Shown: positions 35,355 through 47,559, numbered from the stretch's first letter. The stretch: DNA of 64,000 nt from Chrysopilus asiliformis (GCA_964034945.1 OZ035962.1:75097597-75161596); one strand, 5' to 3'. The notes: generated from the letters alone by a model not told the origin. A program made the numbers and translations.

Positions 35355-36098
35355 CTAGGAGACCCTTCGTTGGCAGCTAAAAGTTTTTTGTATAAATTTT
35401 AGAATGCCAAAAACCATAAATAACGTAAAAACTTTTCGGAAAAAACGTCCTTACAGGACCTTCCGTTTCGAACTTTGGAATTCCAACACCGGATTTGTGA
35501 TCAGAAACCCGAAAAACCTCATAATGCCGATTTTTCCGGGGAAAGCGGAAAAAGGATATTTTCGTTATCCTTACAGGACCTTGCGTTTCGAATTTTGAAA
35601 ATCCAGTACCGGATTCGTGATCAGCGATCCCAAAATCCCCATAATGCCAATTTCTCCGGGGAAAAATGTGAAAAAGGATATTTGTGTTATACTTTCAGGA
35701 CCTTCCATTTAGAATTTTAAAAATCTAACACCGGATTCGCGATCAGCGACCCCGGAAACCCCCTTATGCCGATTTTCTCGGGAAAAACGGGAAAAAGGAT
35801 ATTTGAGTTATCCTTACAGGACCTTTCGTTTCGAATTTTAAAATTCCAACAGCGGATTCGTGATCAGCGACCCCAAAGACCGTATAATGCCAATTTTTCC
35901 GGGGAAGATTGGGAAAAAGGATATTTTCGTTATCCTTACAGGACCTGCTTTGAATTTTGAAAATCTAACATAAACCTGCTCCTGGCAACGCAGATCATTT
36001 TGCAAAAAACCGCGTAAAAATCGGTCCAGTAGTTTTTGAGTTTTGTAATCTCAAACAAACCAACCAACAGATAAACATCCATTTTTATATATATAGAT
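35355..36098 (-). mobile_element. 744-bp Helitron-type element, complete ends
   Basis: On the minus strand it begins TCTATATATATAAAAATGGA (36098) after an A and ends GAAGGGTCTCCTAG (35355) before a T, the canonical TC...CTAG in an A/T target. The same 5' module (AACTCAAAAACTACTGGACC) and 3' module (GCTGCCAACGAAGGGTC) occur at 19400-21534. Inside are about five units of the same roughly 120-bp minisatellite. No Rep/helicase frame. Confidence 0.85.
35440..35965 (-). repeat. Roughly 120-bp minisatellite of the Helitron (inverted copy)
   Basis: TTACAGGACCTT-type junctions occur at about 35451, 35569, 35690, 35811 and 35934. Units carry GGATTCGTGATCAGCGA and a TTTTCCGGGGAAA palindrome. The array is homologous to 19561-20300. 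Three plus-strand frames here are only translated repeat. Confidence 0.8.
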
Positions 36099-36293
36099 AT
36101 AAAGACTAAAAAATGATCACTAGCACCTCATAAAATTTCACCTGCGGCGCATGTTTTTATATTGATATTTTTACAATTTCACTTACATTGAAAAAACTTC
36201 AAAAACTTATGTTTATTCGTACATTAAACTTTGTACCTTTTAATTTAAATCTTTAACTGATATTCTTTTCAATATTTGTTACCCGCGGCAATA

Positions 36294-36788
36294 TTTATAC
36301 CCGTATGGTGAAACCAAAGGGTATATTAGATTTGCCTTATCGTTTGTAACGCCAAGATCCCGTCATCACACAAAAAAATGAATTACACCAGTGTGTTTAG
36401 AGTGATATGTCCGTCCGTCCGTCTGTGGCGCGGATTGCGGGCGCACGGATTGAGCTAGAGACTTGAAATTTTACGCAGATCCGTTTTTCGTAAAATGCGA
36501 GGCTAAGTTCGTTCATGGGCAAAAATGGAGCATTAGGGGGGGGGGGTACACGAACGAAAACGATTTTTGCGAATATCTCAAAAACTGTGTATCTTATCAA
36601 AAAAGTCCAAGAACAAAAGTTATTTAGGATATGATTCTACATAAAACTACCATACATCAAAATCCGATTGGAATAAATTTTAAAAAATCTTATTGGAAAG
36701 TTTGACTTCAAAGTGGAATTTTGGTACAACTGTTCGAATTTTGATATGAATATCACCATACGGGTTTTCAATAATTGCCAGATTGGCC
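36294..36788 (+). repeat. Family A, copy 2 (right end lost)
   Basis: Left end TTTATACCCGTATGGTGA and the family blocks to GAATATCACCATACGGGTTT, AATAATTGCCAGATTGGC, then it departs from the consensus, losing the hairpin's second arm and the tail. The central GGGGGTACCCCC palindrome is degraded to a long G run plus GTAC. Confidence 0.8.
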
Positions 36789-37655
36789 CAAAATTGGTTG
36801 CAAAAGTTCGGTGGCAATACATTTAGTCTAACTGCATAATACTCACACTATGGCATGAATTTGGAGATTCATCGTGTCCTACTTCAGAAATATTCTGCAG
36901 GAATATCTCATTTCCAGCTGCCGGTTATTTAATGGCGTGCGATTTGAAATTCAGTTTAATCTCGAACAAAATGTTAAAAAAAAACATTTCTAGATTGCTA
37001 AACAAGGCATTTGAAAGATAAACATACATATATCGTATCCCATAAGATAATACGAGTATAACAGCTTTATTCTGTGCAGCAATGCTTCACCTTTCCATTC
37101 TTAAAGATATCTCAAACATTGCCTAGAATCTAAAATTCAATATTGCAAAAGCAATTTCCGGTATTTCCAGCATTTTACGACCATATAAAATTTAATGGAG
37201 TCAGCAAATGCAAGTAGTCCATTTGTTGGTACATTGAAAAAATTGAAGAAAGAAAATATATTTTGTTGAACGCTGGGAAAAAACTTTCTTTTGTACAACG
37301 AAACACATTTTCGCATTCAAACGTTGAACTTTAACTAACAGTAACCTAGATAGCAAAGGTTTTACTAACTTTAGATGTTATATTGAAAGATCATGATTAC
37401 AATAACCTGCGAAAAAATGTCAAATATAAGCTTCCTTGTACAACAAAAATTGGACCCCAAAAATCTATAACTCACGACTAGAATTACTCAAAAAAAACTT
37501 CAATTTTGAAAATACAAAGTATGGTTGAAGTATAATTAAAATTACTACCAAAAAAACGTCAATTTGTTACTTAAATTACATTACTTTTATTAATTATTTT
37601 AATTTCTCGATCTCTAGGATTTTAATATTTTATTTTGATAATTTTCGGGCTGTAA
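36789..37655. other. AT-rich spacer
   Basis: No TIR pair, tandem unit or gene-like frame noticed. Confidence 0.5.
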
Positions 37656-38042
37656 AGGTGCCACTCCACATGAGAGTAAATGCCGGCGAGAACCTCTCGA
37701 TAGCAGCTACTCGCAAATGGCCTCGTTTCTGAGAGTCGCTCGCAGAAACTCTCAAAAACTCGCGAGCTAGTTTCTGCGAGCTGTCAAAAGTGATTCTACT
37801 CTCTAGTCGACACGCACCCACTGAACTCTCGGGGAGTTGCTCGCCAGATACAAACGGCGTTTGGATTTCGCTAGTAGTTCTCGAGAACTCGCCAAAGCAA
37901 GATGTCAAAAAAAAATCAAGATATTGATCTTGAAAAGAGAAAAATCGCCGAAATTAACTCTCAAATAGACCACCTACTGCGAGTAAGTCTCGAAAGTTTT
38001 TGAGAGTTACTCGCGTATTTACTCTCATGTGGAGCGGCACCT
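37656..38042. mobile_element. 387-bp TAA-flanked MITE, Harbinger-like, copy 1
   Basis: TAA at 37653-37655 and 38043-38045 flanks AGGTGCCACTCCACATGAGA and its inverse ending CATGTGGAGCGGCACCT. GAGAGTAAAT and ATTTACTCTC extend the TIR to about 29 bp. The interior is unusually rich in CTCGCGAG/GAGTTACTCGC palindromes. A second copy is at 57478-57824. The 3-bp TAA target fits PIF/Harbinger. No transposase. Confidence 0.8.
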
Positions 38043-38162
38043 TAAGTCATATTGGAATATTTTTGTTTCCCTCGACACCATTTCGATTCAACTACCAGAT
38101 TTCTCATGACCATAATTGAATAATGAAATTATATTCAAATTCAATATGGAACACTTTTTTTT

Positions 38163-38248
38163 GTACTGTGTATCGGAAATAAAAGCGAGATAAATATTTA
38201 TTTTATTTTTCATGCTTTTATCTCGCTTTTATTTCTGATATACTGTAC
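38163..38248. repeat. 86-bp hairpin of family TTTATCTCGC
   Basis: The 32-bp arms (GTACTGTGTATCGGAAATAA ... and its inverse) differ at about three positions, with a 23-base loop; the outer T and A tracts extend the pairing. A half-arm (TTACCTCGCTTTTATTTCTG) recurs at 42187-42215 and a related hairpin at 29246-29427. This could be a small MITE. Confidence 0.65.
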
Positions 38249-39358
38249 CAAAAAAAAAATTTTTTTTCTTTTTTAGTGCACATGTTTTAATAAAAGTTTT
38301 AAAAAAAAAAATTTTTTTTCACAAACAGACAGACAGCCAGACAAATAGATACGAAGGCAAGTTTCATTAAACTAAGAACACATTGTTATTTATCAAAACG
38401 ATAAAATTTTGATCGTTTAATTCAACTATAACTTTGCGTTACTAAATGATCACGTTCATTGTCAATTACCGAACACGTTTATTGTCATAAAAATGGATTC
38501 GTTTGTATGAGGCACAAAAAATTGATTCGTTTCTATGATTGTTAATTTAAAATATATATGCATATATATAGACTATATTATCACAATCAGACATATTTAT
38601 AACTTACATACAGAATTTCATGAAATTCCATCAAGCCGTTTTCGCATGATGCGGGCACAAACAACCAAAAATGCAGAAATCAGTCATTCATTACAATGAA
38701 ATTTAATTTTTTAATTGATGATGTGGGTAAAACTAATGTCTCTACAATGGCGACATAAATATGAGAATTTCAACAACAATCTGAAAATGATACCATAGTT
38801 TCCCGTTACTACTGGAAACATTTTTGACAACTTTTTTTTAAAAACGTTCGAAAACAATATTAGAATAACTCTTTCGCACATCAAAATTCAATCGCACTAC
38901 GTCATTCTGCTTTTCCATTTTTAACCAGAACTAAATTAGCGAATCCAGTGTTCTCAACTGGATATAGCAATTTTGCAAATATATATAAAGGCCACCGTTA
39001 AGAACACAGCTTTCAAATTACTTTAGCTTAATTTTCCATTTAAAAAACACCAAAAATAAGATTATCGATTCGCCTGTTTTGAATGCGATTACATCAAACA
39101 TCAATTTACGTAAAGATTCCTTACCTAAACAGATAATTACACTCCTGCAACAATATTATATACACAAATTTAATATTACAAAAAAATGCTTTAAATAAGG
39201 GTAAAAAATGTAAGCACAATACGGTCTAAAATTTCCTCAAAACCATTTTGTGATATTATTTCGATTTCCAACTCGCGCTAATGTTCTCCACCAAGACAGT
39301 ATACAAAATTTATTCTTCAAGTTCTTTAAAAAATCGTAAATTTTCTTGCTGGAAATTC
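38249..39358. other. Non-coding, AT-rich
   Basis: A short GACA stretch lies at 38326-38340 and CATGAAATTCCATCAAGCCG at 38620-38640, the module also seen next to GACA tracts in other families. No gene. Confidence 0.5.
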
Positions 39359-39867
39359 TTTTTATACCCTATATGATAAAACATACGCATATAGCAATCG
39401 GAAAACTTCAAGATAAAGGCTTTAATAAGGGATGTTGAAATGGCGACCCAGTGGCTTTCCAATGCCATGAAAAATAAATGGAATTACTATATAGAACCAA
39501 TTTAGTAAGTTCTACTTCGAATACTCCAATAGTGTATCAAAACCTCACGGAGACTTAGAACAGTAAACCCCCCTGAGACCTAAATACAGGTTCATTTCAT
39601 TAACAAAGAAAGGACTCGGGGTCGAACTCTATGATTTTGACAATTTTTGGATATGTTGTGACAGACCGAAAAAAAGCGACCCGTATTTTTTTCATATAGG
39701 CCCGATTTGAGTTTTAAGGAATGTTTTGGAGGGGAGAATTTTGACCGAGAAACCGAATTTTCACCATAACTCAATAACAAGTCGTCCAAAGCAAACGAAA
39801 CAAAAACCAAGAGTTTTCTTTTTCTAAACTGTAAAAAAAATATTTAAAATTTCATAGGGTATAAAAA
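39359..39867. mobile_element. 509-bp element with TTTTTATACCCTAT inverted ends
   Basis: TTTTTATACCCTAT at the left and ATAGGGTATAAAAA at the right are exact inverses. The first bases equal the left end of family A (TTTTTATACCC), but the interior is unrelated. No frame and no clear target duplication. Confidence 0.6.
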
Positions 39868-39892
39868 CCTATATACGGCCATGTTTTATCAG

Positions 39893-40020
39893 CCTGCTCT
39901 CCCCTATCATTGTCGCTCTTCAAAACTGATTACATATTTTGAAACGCCTATCAAAACTAAAGTTTACCTTTTTTTGCATTTATCCAAAAAAGACAAATAA
40001 TAGGGTAATCGAACCTTTCT
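39893..40020 (+). repeat. Dispersed repeat F, copy 1
   Basis: TCTCCCCTATCATTGTCGC, AAAACTGATTACATATTTTG and ACAAATAATAGGGTAATCG recur inverted and diverged at 61575-61690. Length and class unknown. Confidence 0.5.
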
Positions 40021-40292
40021 GGAGAACAAGTTTTCTATAAACTTCAAGTTTTGTCAGAACCTCAGCTTAAATTTGATCACCCTTGTCTTTAAGCGTAAGC
40101 TCCATACAACCGATTTCTGACGAGAAAAAAATCAGAAAACCAGAAAGAGATAAATTTTTGTGGTTTCCTGTAAGAGGGATTGAATAAAAGCATTTAGAGC
40201 CTCCCTACCACATTTTAAGGAATTTAGGTCTTTCCTTTTTCGACTAAATTCGATTGTATGCTAATTTCAGCGTTAAACCCATGACAAACATA

Positions 40293-40462
40293 TCAATCTC
40301 CAGTCTTTTCAACAATTTCTTGACTTGAAATTTGGCATGAGTGTCTGTGGTAGTTCTGGTTCCAAAATAGTCACACGGAAAACTAGCGCGGGGGGTCGGG
40401 GGAGTAAGGGGAGTAAGAGGAGGGGGTAAAGTGATCTCGAAACTTAGCTGTTCCTAGGTTTC
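40293..40462 (-). repeat. Family E fragment
   Basis: TTGAAATTTGGCATGAGTGT, CTGTGGTAGTTCTGGTTCCA and a G/A-rich stretch with GGGGGTAAAGT are the inverse of 17690-17800. Confidence 0.6.
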
Positions 40463-41326
40463 AAGTCAATAGCATATGCGGAAGCGGGTCGGAATTGAGC
40501 ATAACCTTGTTGGTGAAAGTAAATAAAAAGATGTGATTATTGCGAAACTTTTCATCAATTTTTTTAAGTCCCATCAAACAGGGTAGATATTGAAGGTGTT
40601 ATTAAACGGCTTTTCTTTTTTTTCATATTCCTACAGAAACCAACACAAATTTATCCTTAGTGATGCTCAAGTGCCTTCTATTTTCTTTGCATTAAAAGAG
40701 TTTATTATCCCCCGCCCCGCAGAAATCCACCATCTTCGATTTCTATCTTATATACATTCCACGTTTCCAGAGCCATTTTTGTTAAGGTAATATATCTTTA
40801 ATGAGAAGCTACTTCTTTTTTGTTGTGCCGTATTGTTGTCATAAGACTTAATAGCGTAATATCGATTTCCAGGACAAATTGATACTGCAGCATTATAACA
40901 TTAAAAAACATCTTTGGGATTCAATGTTCCTGCATAATCACAATTCGTTTGACTTAAGGTTAAAGCAAAAGTCGAACTCAGCACGACTAACCTAAAAGAC
41001 AACAATATGAAGGCAATTTCCATTTTCTGTACTAAGATTTTCCGATAGTGGTTTACCACAAATGACCTTGACCCACATCACCGCTTCAAACACATTCCTA
41101 TGATGGTGCCACTTGCCGGGAATCAAATAATAATAATAAAAAAAACACTTAGAAAAACAAAACTTTGACAAGAGTCGTATCGAATAAATGAGAAGTCTAT
41201 CAGACAATAAAAACGTATTTTTTCAGGAGACACTTTTTAAGAGTTTGAATTGCGTAATTTTGTACTAAATTCTGTGAGTACAAATATTTTACAAATGCTT
41301 TCCCATATTCAAGCTCTTTTGTATAT
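40463..41326. other. Non-coding spacer
   Basis: No domain-bearing frame, TIR pair or array noticed. Confidence 0.5.
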
Positions 41327-41427
41327 AAATTTAAAACTGGTGTGTAACGATACCGCCCCGCCCATTACCTTGTCTTGACAAATTTGAGAACAAATAACCT
41401 GTCCGGACGCACACCAGTTTTAAATTT
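41327..41427. mobile_element. 101-bp foldback with AAATTTAAAACTGGTGTG arms
   Basis: AAATTTAAAACTGGTGTG and its inverse CACACCAGTTTTAAATTT form an exact 18-bp stem around a GC-richer loop of about 65 bases (CCGCCCCGCCC). It is either a very short MITE or a structured RNA region; nothing indicates transcription. Confidence 0.65.
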
Positions 41428-41516
41428 CTTTGAATGTGTATTTCATCTGATAAAATGTGGCGGAAAATATGATTTTTTTAGCATTTTGTTTAGCATTTTA
41501 ATTGTTTCTGTTAAAA

Positions 41517-42124
41517 AAACATAACAAAAGCTATAATTACCAATTTGGTAATTATTGAAAACCCGTATGGTGATATTCGTATCAAAATTCGAACAGTTCC
41601 ACTTTGAAGTCAAACTTTCCAATAAGATTTTTTAAAATTTATTCCAATCGGATTTTGATGTATGGGAGTTTTATGTAGAATCATATCCTAAATAACTTTT
41701 GTTCTTGCACTTTTTTAATAAGATGCACCGTTTTTGAGATATTCGCAAAAATCGTTTTCGTTCGTATGGGGGGTACCCCCCCTAATAGACCATTTTTGTC
41801 CATGAACGAACTTAGCCTCACATTTTACAAAAAACGGATCTGGGCAAAATTTCAAGCTCTAGCTCAATCCGTGCGCCCGCAATCCGCGCCACAGACAGAT
41901 GGACGGACGGACGGACGGACGGACGGACGGACGGACGGACAGACGGACAGACGGACAGACGGACAGACGGACAGACGGACGGACGGACATGCTAAATTCA
42001 ACTTTTTTTATAATTCTAAACACACTGGTGTAATTCATTTTTTTGTGTAATGACGGGATCTTGGCGTTACAAACGGTAAGGCAAATCTAATATACCCTTT
42101 GGTTTCACCATACGGGTATAAAAA
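41517..42124 (-). repeat. Family A, copy 3 (most complete)
   Basis: Minus-strand left end TTTTTATACCCGTATGGTGA at 42124. It carries all family blocks: a GGAC/GACA microsatellite of about 105 bp (41886-41990), the palindrome GGGGGGTACCCCCC (41768-41781), the inner CACCATACGGG (41563-41573), and the tail at 41517-41530. The hairpin is AATTACCA/TGGTAATT. A frame at 41766-42050 is translated repeat. Confidence 0.85.
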
Positions 42125-45117
42125 TAATTTTTTTGAGCGTTATCTAATAGAAATACAATCGAATTAAATATTTTATTTTATTTATGCTTTTACCTCGCTT
42201 TTATTTCTGGTACACATCGCCCAAAAATTATTTTGTACCTATTTCATCAGTAAGGTTAAAAGTCAACGCTTATTTAGGCAACGCCCACACGGTAGTTGCC
42301 TAGTTTTTCCGATTAAGAAAAAAAATGCTTGAAGAGTCAGCCATTTTGATTTTTCCCGAGATCGAAATATAGTTTTATAATTATTTTACCAAGCCCTTTT
42401 ATTTAAGACCCCACGTGGTGGGGTTTCTTTTTTATTTCAACAAAATGGCTGCTATCGTCTGCTATTCTTCTTCTTCTGGAGTTTCCAATACACACTGATA
42501 AGTTTTTTTTCGATGCTCTTTCATTTAGACACCACACGAAGAGTGCTTCGTTTGTTCGATTTGGACAAAATGGCGTCTGCCGGCCACCATTTTGTTTTTC
42601 TCGTACATACATACTGCAGGATGGCTTCTAATAAAACAAATATGTAGAATATTATTTAATAAACTGGACGGTTTTACAAATTATGTAGAATGGCAAATTT
42701 TTAAAATACAATTAACTGAGTGATTGTAAAATATTACTACGTTTTCAAAATATCAATATCATAAAGTATGTAAATAATAACAAATATACAATTCCTACAA
42801 TACATACATATGGCATTATCATACAAAATTTAAAGTCAATCGGATGAGTGGAAGTGGGTAAAAATTAGATTACAAGATTTTACCCTGACAAACAAAAAGA
42901 TAAAAACTTAAATGCATAAAAACTTTATAGCTTGTAAAATATATCCTGAATTTAATTAAAGACTTATCTATTAGAAAAAAATTTACGTGATTAATCATTT
43001 TCTTATTGATATCGCATCCGGAATGATTCTATTCTGTATGGAAATGACGCGATAATATCATCTAATAGACCCCTAGTGAAATTATTCAACGTTGATTCCG
43101 TATGCTGGTGTCATCATCAACAGCATCATCATCATCATCATAAAACCTAAACCGAGCGAAAAACGCAAAAAGATTTTCGCAAGGGAAGAAATTTAAATCA
43201 AATTTTAATGTTTCGCCATTAACTTTTATTTGAGTGACATTGTGATCACTTTAGTTTATGGCCTTTGGGAGTTTTTTTTTTTTGAAAACCCGCAGAAATC
43301 CTGTCAATCAGTGCCCCATAAAGATTCCTTTCTTATGCGAATGCTGCCGTTTTTCTCTAGCATAGAATTTTTTCCCTTTTTTATGTTAAGTAAGGCAGAG
43401 CCAAAAGTATCAGTAAACAGCTTTATTGCATGAGGATTACAAGGAGACACAGATTGGCGCGTAATTTCTTTGCTGGAGCACGTCTCACTGTGTCCTCCTC
43501 CGTACCACGGCCCACCACTGAGACTAGGCCTCAACAGGGCCTGTGGGTGACTTCGAATCATATATATCCAAGAATTTTTTCTAAGCTTCGACCGACCAAC
43601 TGTTTCTGTTGCTATTTTTTTTTCTTATTGTTATTTTCCTATTGTAGTAGTCACGTCGCAAATTTTGTATGCTTGGCCAGAGTTTATTCTTGTTGCAGTC
43701 TCGATTTTATTTTTCAGAAGCTCGTTTCCGCCGCACTTAACAAAACAGTAGCGCTTTCATCTCCAAAACAATAAAGATTCGGCGAGAATTGTAGTGTTTA
43801 TAGAATCTAAAAAAATCCTTGTTTCGTCCAAGATCTAACAGATTTATCTTGACCTTATTCCCGCTCTAATTTGGAAATGTCGAATTGTTCGGATTAATAG
43901 TCATCGCCTGTTTCGAAGTTAAAGAGCAATTCCTACATTAGGAATTTCGTGGGGGTGATAACATAAAACAGAGCAAAACAAGATCCAGACGCACTCTAAT
44001 GTCGCTCATCTTTTAATTTCTTTGTTTCGGAAGATTTACGAGACACCCTGGAACGAAGGAACATCAAAGCAAATGTTGTTAATAAAATGTCTTACTAATA
44101 AACTTTTGGGATTAGGAGTTGTATGATGAAATGCTTTTAAGCAACGCTACGTCTTGCAATTAAATAAAGCAGACTCTTTAGCTATGGACTTTACAGGAGC
44201 TTCAATATTAAAATTGGTGCAATAAGGAATTATTTTTACAATTTCTATATAAAATATCTCTGTGTGAAATTAGTCGTTACATATATGTATGTGAAGAAAA
44301 ATATTTAAAAATACATAAAATTTAAAAAAAAAAATAAGAAACTGCACATTCATTTTAATTTTATATATATTTTGTCCAGTCTGTTACAAAACAGTTAATT
44401 TGTAACCGATTACACAAAATCAATTGTTGCACATTGTAACCGGCCACAAAAACCCATTTCCAACCGGTTAGTGTGTGACCGGTCACATTGCCGGTCAAAC
44501 AGTGGTATTGAAGTATAAATAGTCAACTTTGGACCAAGGAAAAAATACTTACAGTGTTTTCTGATGTCAACTTGGAATACAAGTTCATATTGCTGTTACA
44601 CTTGATCTGCCACCCCCCCCCCCTCCCCCTTCTCTGTCAAACTTCGTCACAAAAAAGGCTATGACGTTGCAGCAACCAATTTGTGATCCCATATATTCTG
44701 CAACTTAGGTTCTGTAACCGTCGTGCTGTCCAAAATTATACAGAGAAATTCATTTAACTAAGTTTTTTAATGTAGAAATAAAGACCTTTTTAAAATACAC
44801 CCCTCAATCAAGGGTCCTTAGATTTTGAAAGTACGCCAAGATTTGTAAATACGCCAAGATTTACAGTATGGCCAATGCGATCTTGGCATAATATACCGCA
44901 CCTGAAGACAACAGCAAAAAAAATTAAAATATGCCTTCGCAATTCTTTCCTCTAAGGGTTGTAACCACAATTTTTACGGCTCGTTTGGCAAAAAATGCGC
45001 TTATCTAAGGGTTGTAACCACAATTTTTACGGCTCGTTTGGCAAAAAATGCCCCATTTTCACAAGAAATCTATCTTTAATATTTGTCTATTTTCGAAAAT
45101 TTCTTTCTGTTTTGGTA
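42125..45117. other. Non-coding stretch
   Basis: It holds a CCCCACGTGGTGGGG palindrome (42411-42425), a TCATCA microsatellite near 43112-43140, and a 53-bp tandem duplication (CTAAGGGTTGTAACCACAAT) at 44952 and 45005. ACCGGTCACA-like motifs lie around 44400-44510. Frames at 43304-43561 (minus) and 43430-43774 (plus) overlap each other and show no domain. Confidence 0.5.
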
Positions 45118-45121
45118 TTAA

Positions 45122-45230
45122 CCGAACCACTCTGGAAAGAAGTTGACCCAACTAATTTTTTAAAAAGTTTTTAAAAAAAAATGCTGTAATGAAACTGAAA
45201 AAACGAAGATTTTTTGGTGGTTCAGTTCGG
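45122..45230. mobile_element. Candidate 109-bp TTAA-flanked MITE
   Basis: TTAA at 45118-45121 and 45231-45234 flanks CCGAACCACTC and GGTTCAGTTCGG. The matching terminal arms are short, so chance is possible. Confidence 0.4.
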
Positions 45231-45347
45231 TTAACATTCGAATTTTTAGGATAGAAAAATTCTTATTAGTTTCTGTTATAAGTCAGATTTGGAGTCTAGG
45301 ATTTTTTATTCAAAAAACTGTTTCCGATCCGTGTAGCTCACGGAATA

Positions 45348-45906
45348 TCGGGTCTCTCAATAAGGACATAAACATTTTGTATTTAAAAAAAACACAGAAT
45401 AATTGAGATATCGGGCTGAAATTTATTCCAGGTGTAGTGGACATGTTACATTTAAGTATGAAATTCGATGTCGTTCATATGGCCACCGCGAGCACGTTTG
45501 CTGATTGATTCTTTGGAGCCAATTTTCCACCACTCTTCCACACATATCGGCCGGAACGTTGGCAATTTCGCGTTCGATATTGTTCCTGAGCTCCTCTAAC
45601 GTTGTTGGCTTCTTGGCATAAACCAACGACTTAACACAACCCCATAAAAAGAAATCCAACGGCGTTAAATCGCATGAGTGAGGTGGCCATTCGACCGAAC
45701 CATTTCTCGAGATTACACGATTACCGAACTTCTCCTTCAATAGATCAATTGTTTGACCAGCTGTGTGGCATTGCTCTTTCGTGAACTTCACCATGATAAA
45801 AATGTAAACCTTGACTGACGTTTTAGCATTGCCAGATCATAAAAACAGTTTTAGGGTGCGTTTTTATTAAAATACAAAATTGTTATGTCCTTATTGAAAG
45901 ACCCTT
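45348..45906 (-). mobile_element. 559-bp internally deleted mariner-like element
   Basis: TA at 45346-45347 and 45907-45908. The inverted ends share GGGTCTYTCAATAAGGACAT and continue to TTTTGTATTT, about 38 bp. Inside is the remnant of a transposase gene (45423-45794). Its remaining reading frame and TIRs could still serve as substrate for a related full-length enzyme. Confidence 0.85.
45423..45794 (-). pseudogene. Mariner-like transposase remnant: N-terminus fused to C-terminal third
   Basis: A 123-residue frame begins MVKFTKEQ, a plausible transposase start, and jumps straight into CHTAGQTIDLLKEKFG, normally just after the second catalytic Asp. WPPHSCDLTPLDFFLWG follows, holding the third catalytic Asp (residue 42), then the usual C-terminal helices. 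The HTH domains and first two catalytic aspartates are absent, so no catalysis is possible. The open frame suggests the deletion is recent or neutral drift is slow. Confidence 0.8.
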
Positions 45907-47559
45907 TATATCTAATATGATCCGGAAATTCAAAAACAATTGAATGGAAACCAAACCAAATTTTTGAAATTCTAGAAATCAAAACCAGAACAAAATTTTC
46001 AAAACCAGAACATCAGAACCCGAACAGAACCACACTGTTAAGCAAGCTTTTGGTTTGCATCTCTGTTATAAAATGAAACAAAATTGGATGACCCCTAAAA
46101 GGTGTCACTTCGTTATGCTTCCTTCAAACACTGTTTGAACATTTCCTATCAGTTAAATCTACACGTGCTGCTCAACAGTTGATGCTAAAGAAACAGTCCA
46201 TGGAAAAAACTTTAATCCATTAGCAAGAAACGTCTTGAAACTGACATTTTCTCATCCATTCATCTTCAGTAAACATTTTGTATATCAGATCAGAATACAG
46301 CCCCAAACTCCACTCTTATTTGATACAAACACAAATGACGAATCCAAAAAAGCAAAAGCCTCACATTCAGCGTCAATATAATATACTTTTATCATATGAA
46401 GATTTAATTCAACCTCTTATCTTGTGTAATCATTTGGAATACCCAATAAGGGAGCCAATCGCCACCTTTATCCGTAACAGAATTCTATTTGCTGTAATAA
46501 AATCATCCCCTAGAACAGCTGGCAAATCGAACCTTCATTCTTGGAGTGTTTTGGGACTTTTTCGCATTTCACCGATCTAAAGACTTCATCGATTCTGATC
46601 AAATGGAAACAGAGATGATTTTTTTAACAATTCTCGAGACCAAGCACGTCTTATATATCATTTATATATTTTGAAATACCACAGAGGAAACATCAAAAAT
46701 TTGAAAGGAAATGAATTGAAAAGAGCCCTTCCATTTATAGTCAAAATCGATATCAGGAAGCGTCTTTTGTTGTTTTCCTATTTTTATAACAAACGATAAA
46801 CGTCTCATAGGATTTAGCACATTCGAGTTTACAATCTAAATACTGATTTTTTTTTATAAATTCAATCAGACCAGCCGATTAACTCCGCCCATCATCACAC
46901 CTTACGATTCTTAAGACACTTCGAGAAGACTCTTGAACGGAATGTTTTTACCTCGAATCAGAAACAGATTGGTCTCGTATCAAGCAACCTTTTTCTTATC
47001 GCTAAATTACTATAGGATCCAGAAATTGAACTGAGCCAAAAAAACTAGAAAATTGTGAACTAAAGTGTAAAATTGAGCCACAAATTGATTTAAGGTCAGG
47101 TATTTCTACATAAATTTCATTTATTTTCACCTCTTGCGAGTTTGCCAGCATTCTTCAATGCTCCAGGCTCACTTTTTCGACACATTCCCGTATAGCCCCT
47201 TTTTCGGTTGTCAGATTGAAAACCTTGCCATTGTGTGAAAACGCCTTTAATATTTAGCATGAACCACTCGTGAAATATTCCGAAATTCCTATAGGAAGGA
47301 TTCCAAACTAATTGAGATCCTTTTTTGGTTGTCAGGTTTAAGGGTAAACTAAATAAAGAGACTCTGTTTTTTGTTTTTTTAAATAATAAACTTTTTTGTT
47401 TCCTTAAATATGTATGATATGCAAGCATAAATTTTTCTTCTTCATATATTTTTTTGGGAATTTCCAAGAAGAAATAAAACTTTTAATTTAGATTCATATC
47501 TTGAAAAAAAAACTTCAAAAAGTAAAACTTTAAAAATACTAGAAAAATCTTCAAATATA
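45907..47559. other. Non-coding stretch
   Basis: Frames at 46278-46580 and 47117-47467 (minus) have no domain, poor composition and no splice context. ACCAGAAC repeats at 45978-46025. Nothing else recognised. Confidence 0.5.

Noticed and set aside
35404..35960. Three consecutive plus-strand frames with similar peptides
   Set aside because: They are the 120-bp minisatellite read in frames, not a repeat protein; the units contain indels and stops.
37904..37985. ATG-led 27-codon stretch ending CGA followed by GTAAGT inside the TAA-flanked MITE, resembling a captured exon
   Set aside because: The GTAAGT is part of a hairpin with GAGTTACTCGC, the second copy at 57478 lacks the ATG and has GTAACT, and substitutions between copies change amino acids freely.
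43304..43774. Overlapping 85- and 114-codon frames in a GC-richer patch
   Set aside because: Neither strand shows a known domain or splice sites, and each frame degenerates into low-complexity residues.
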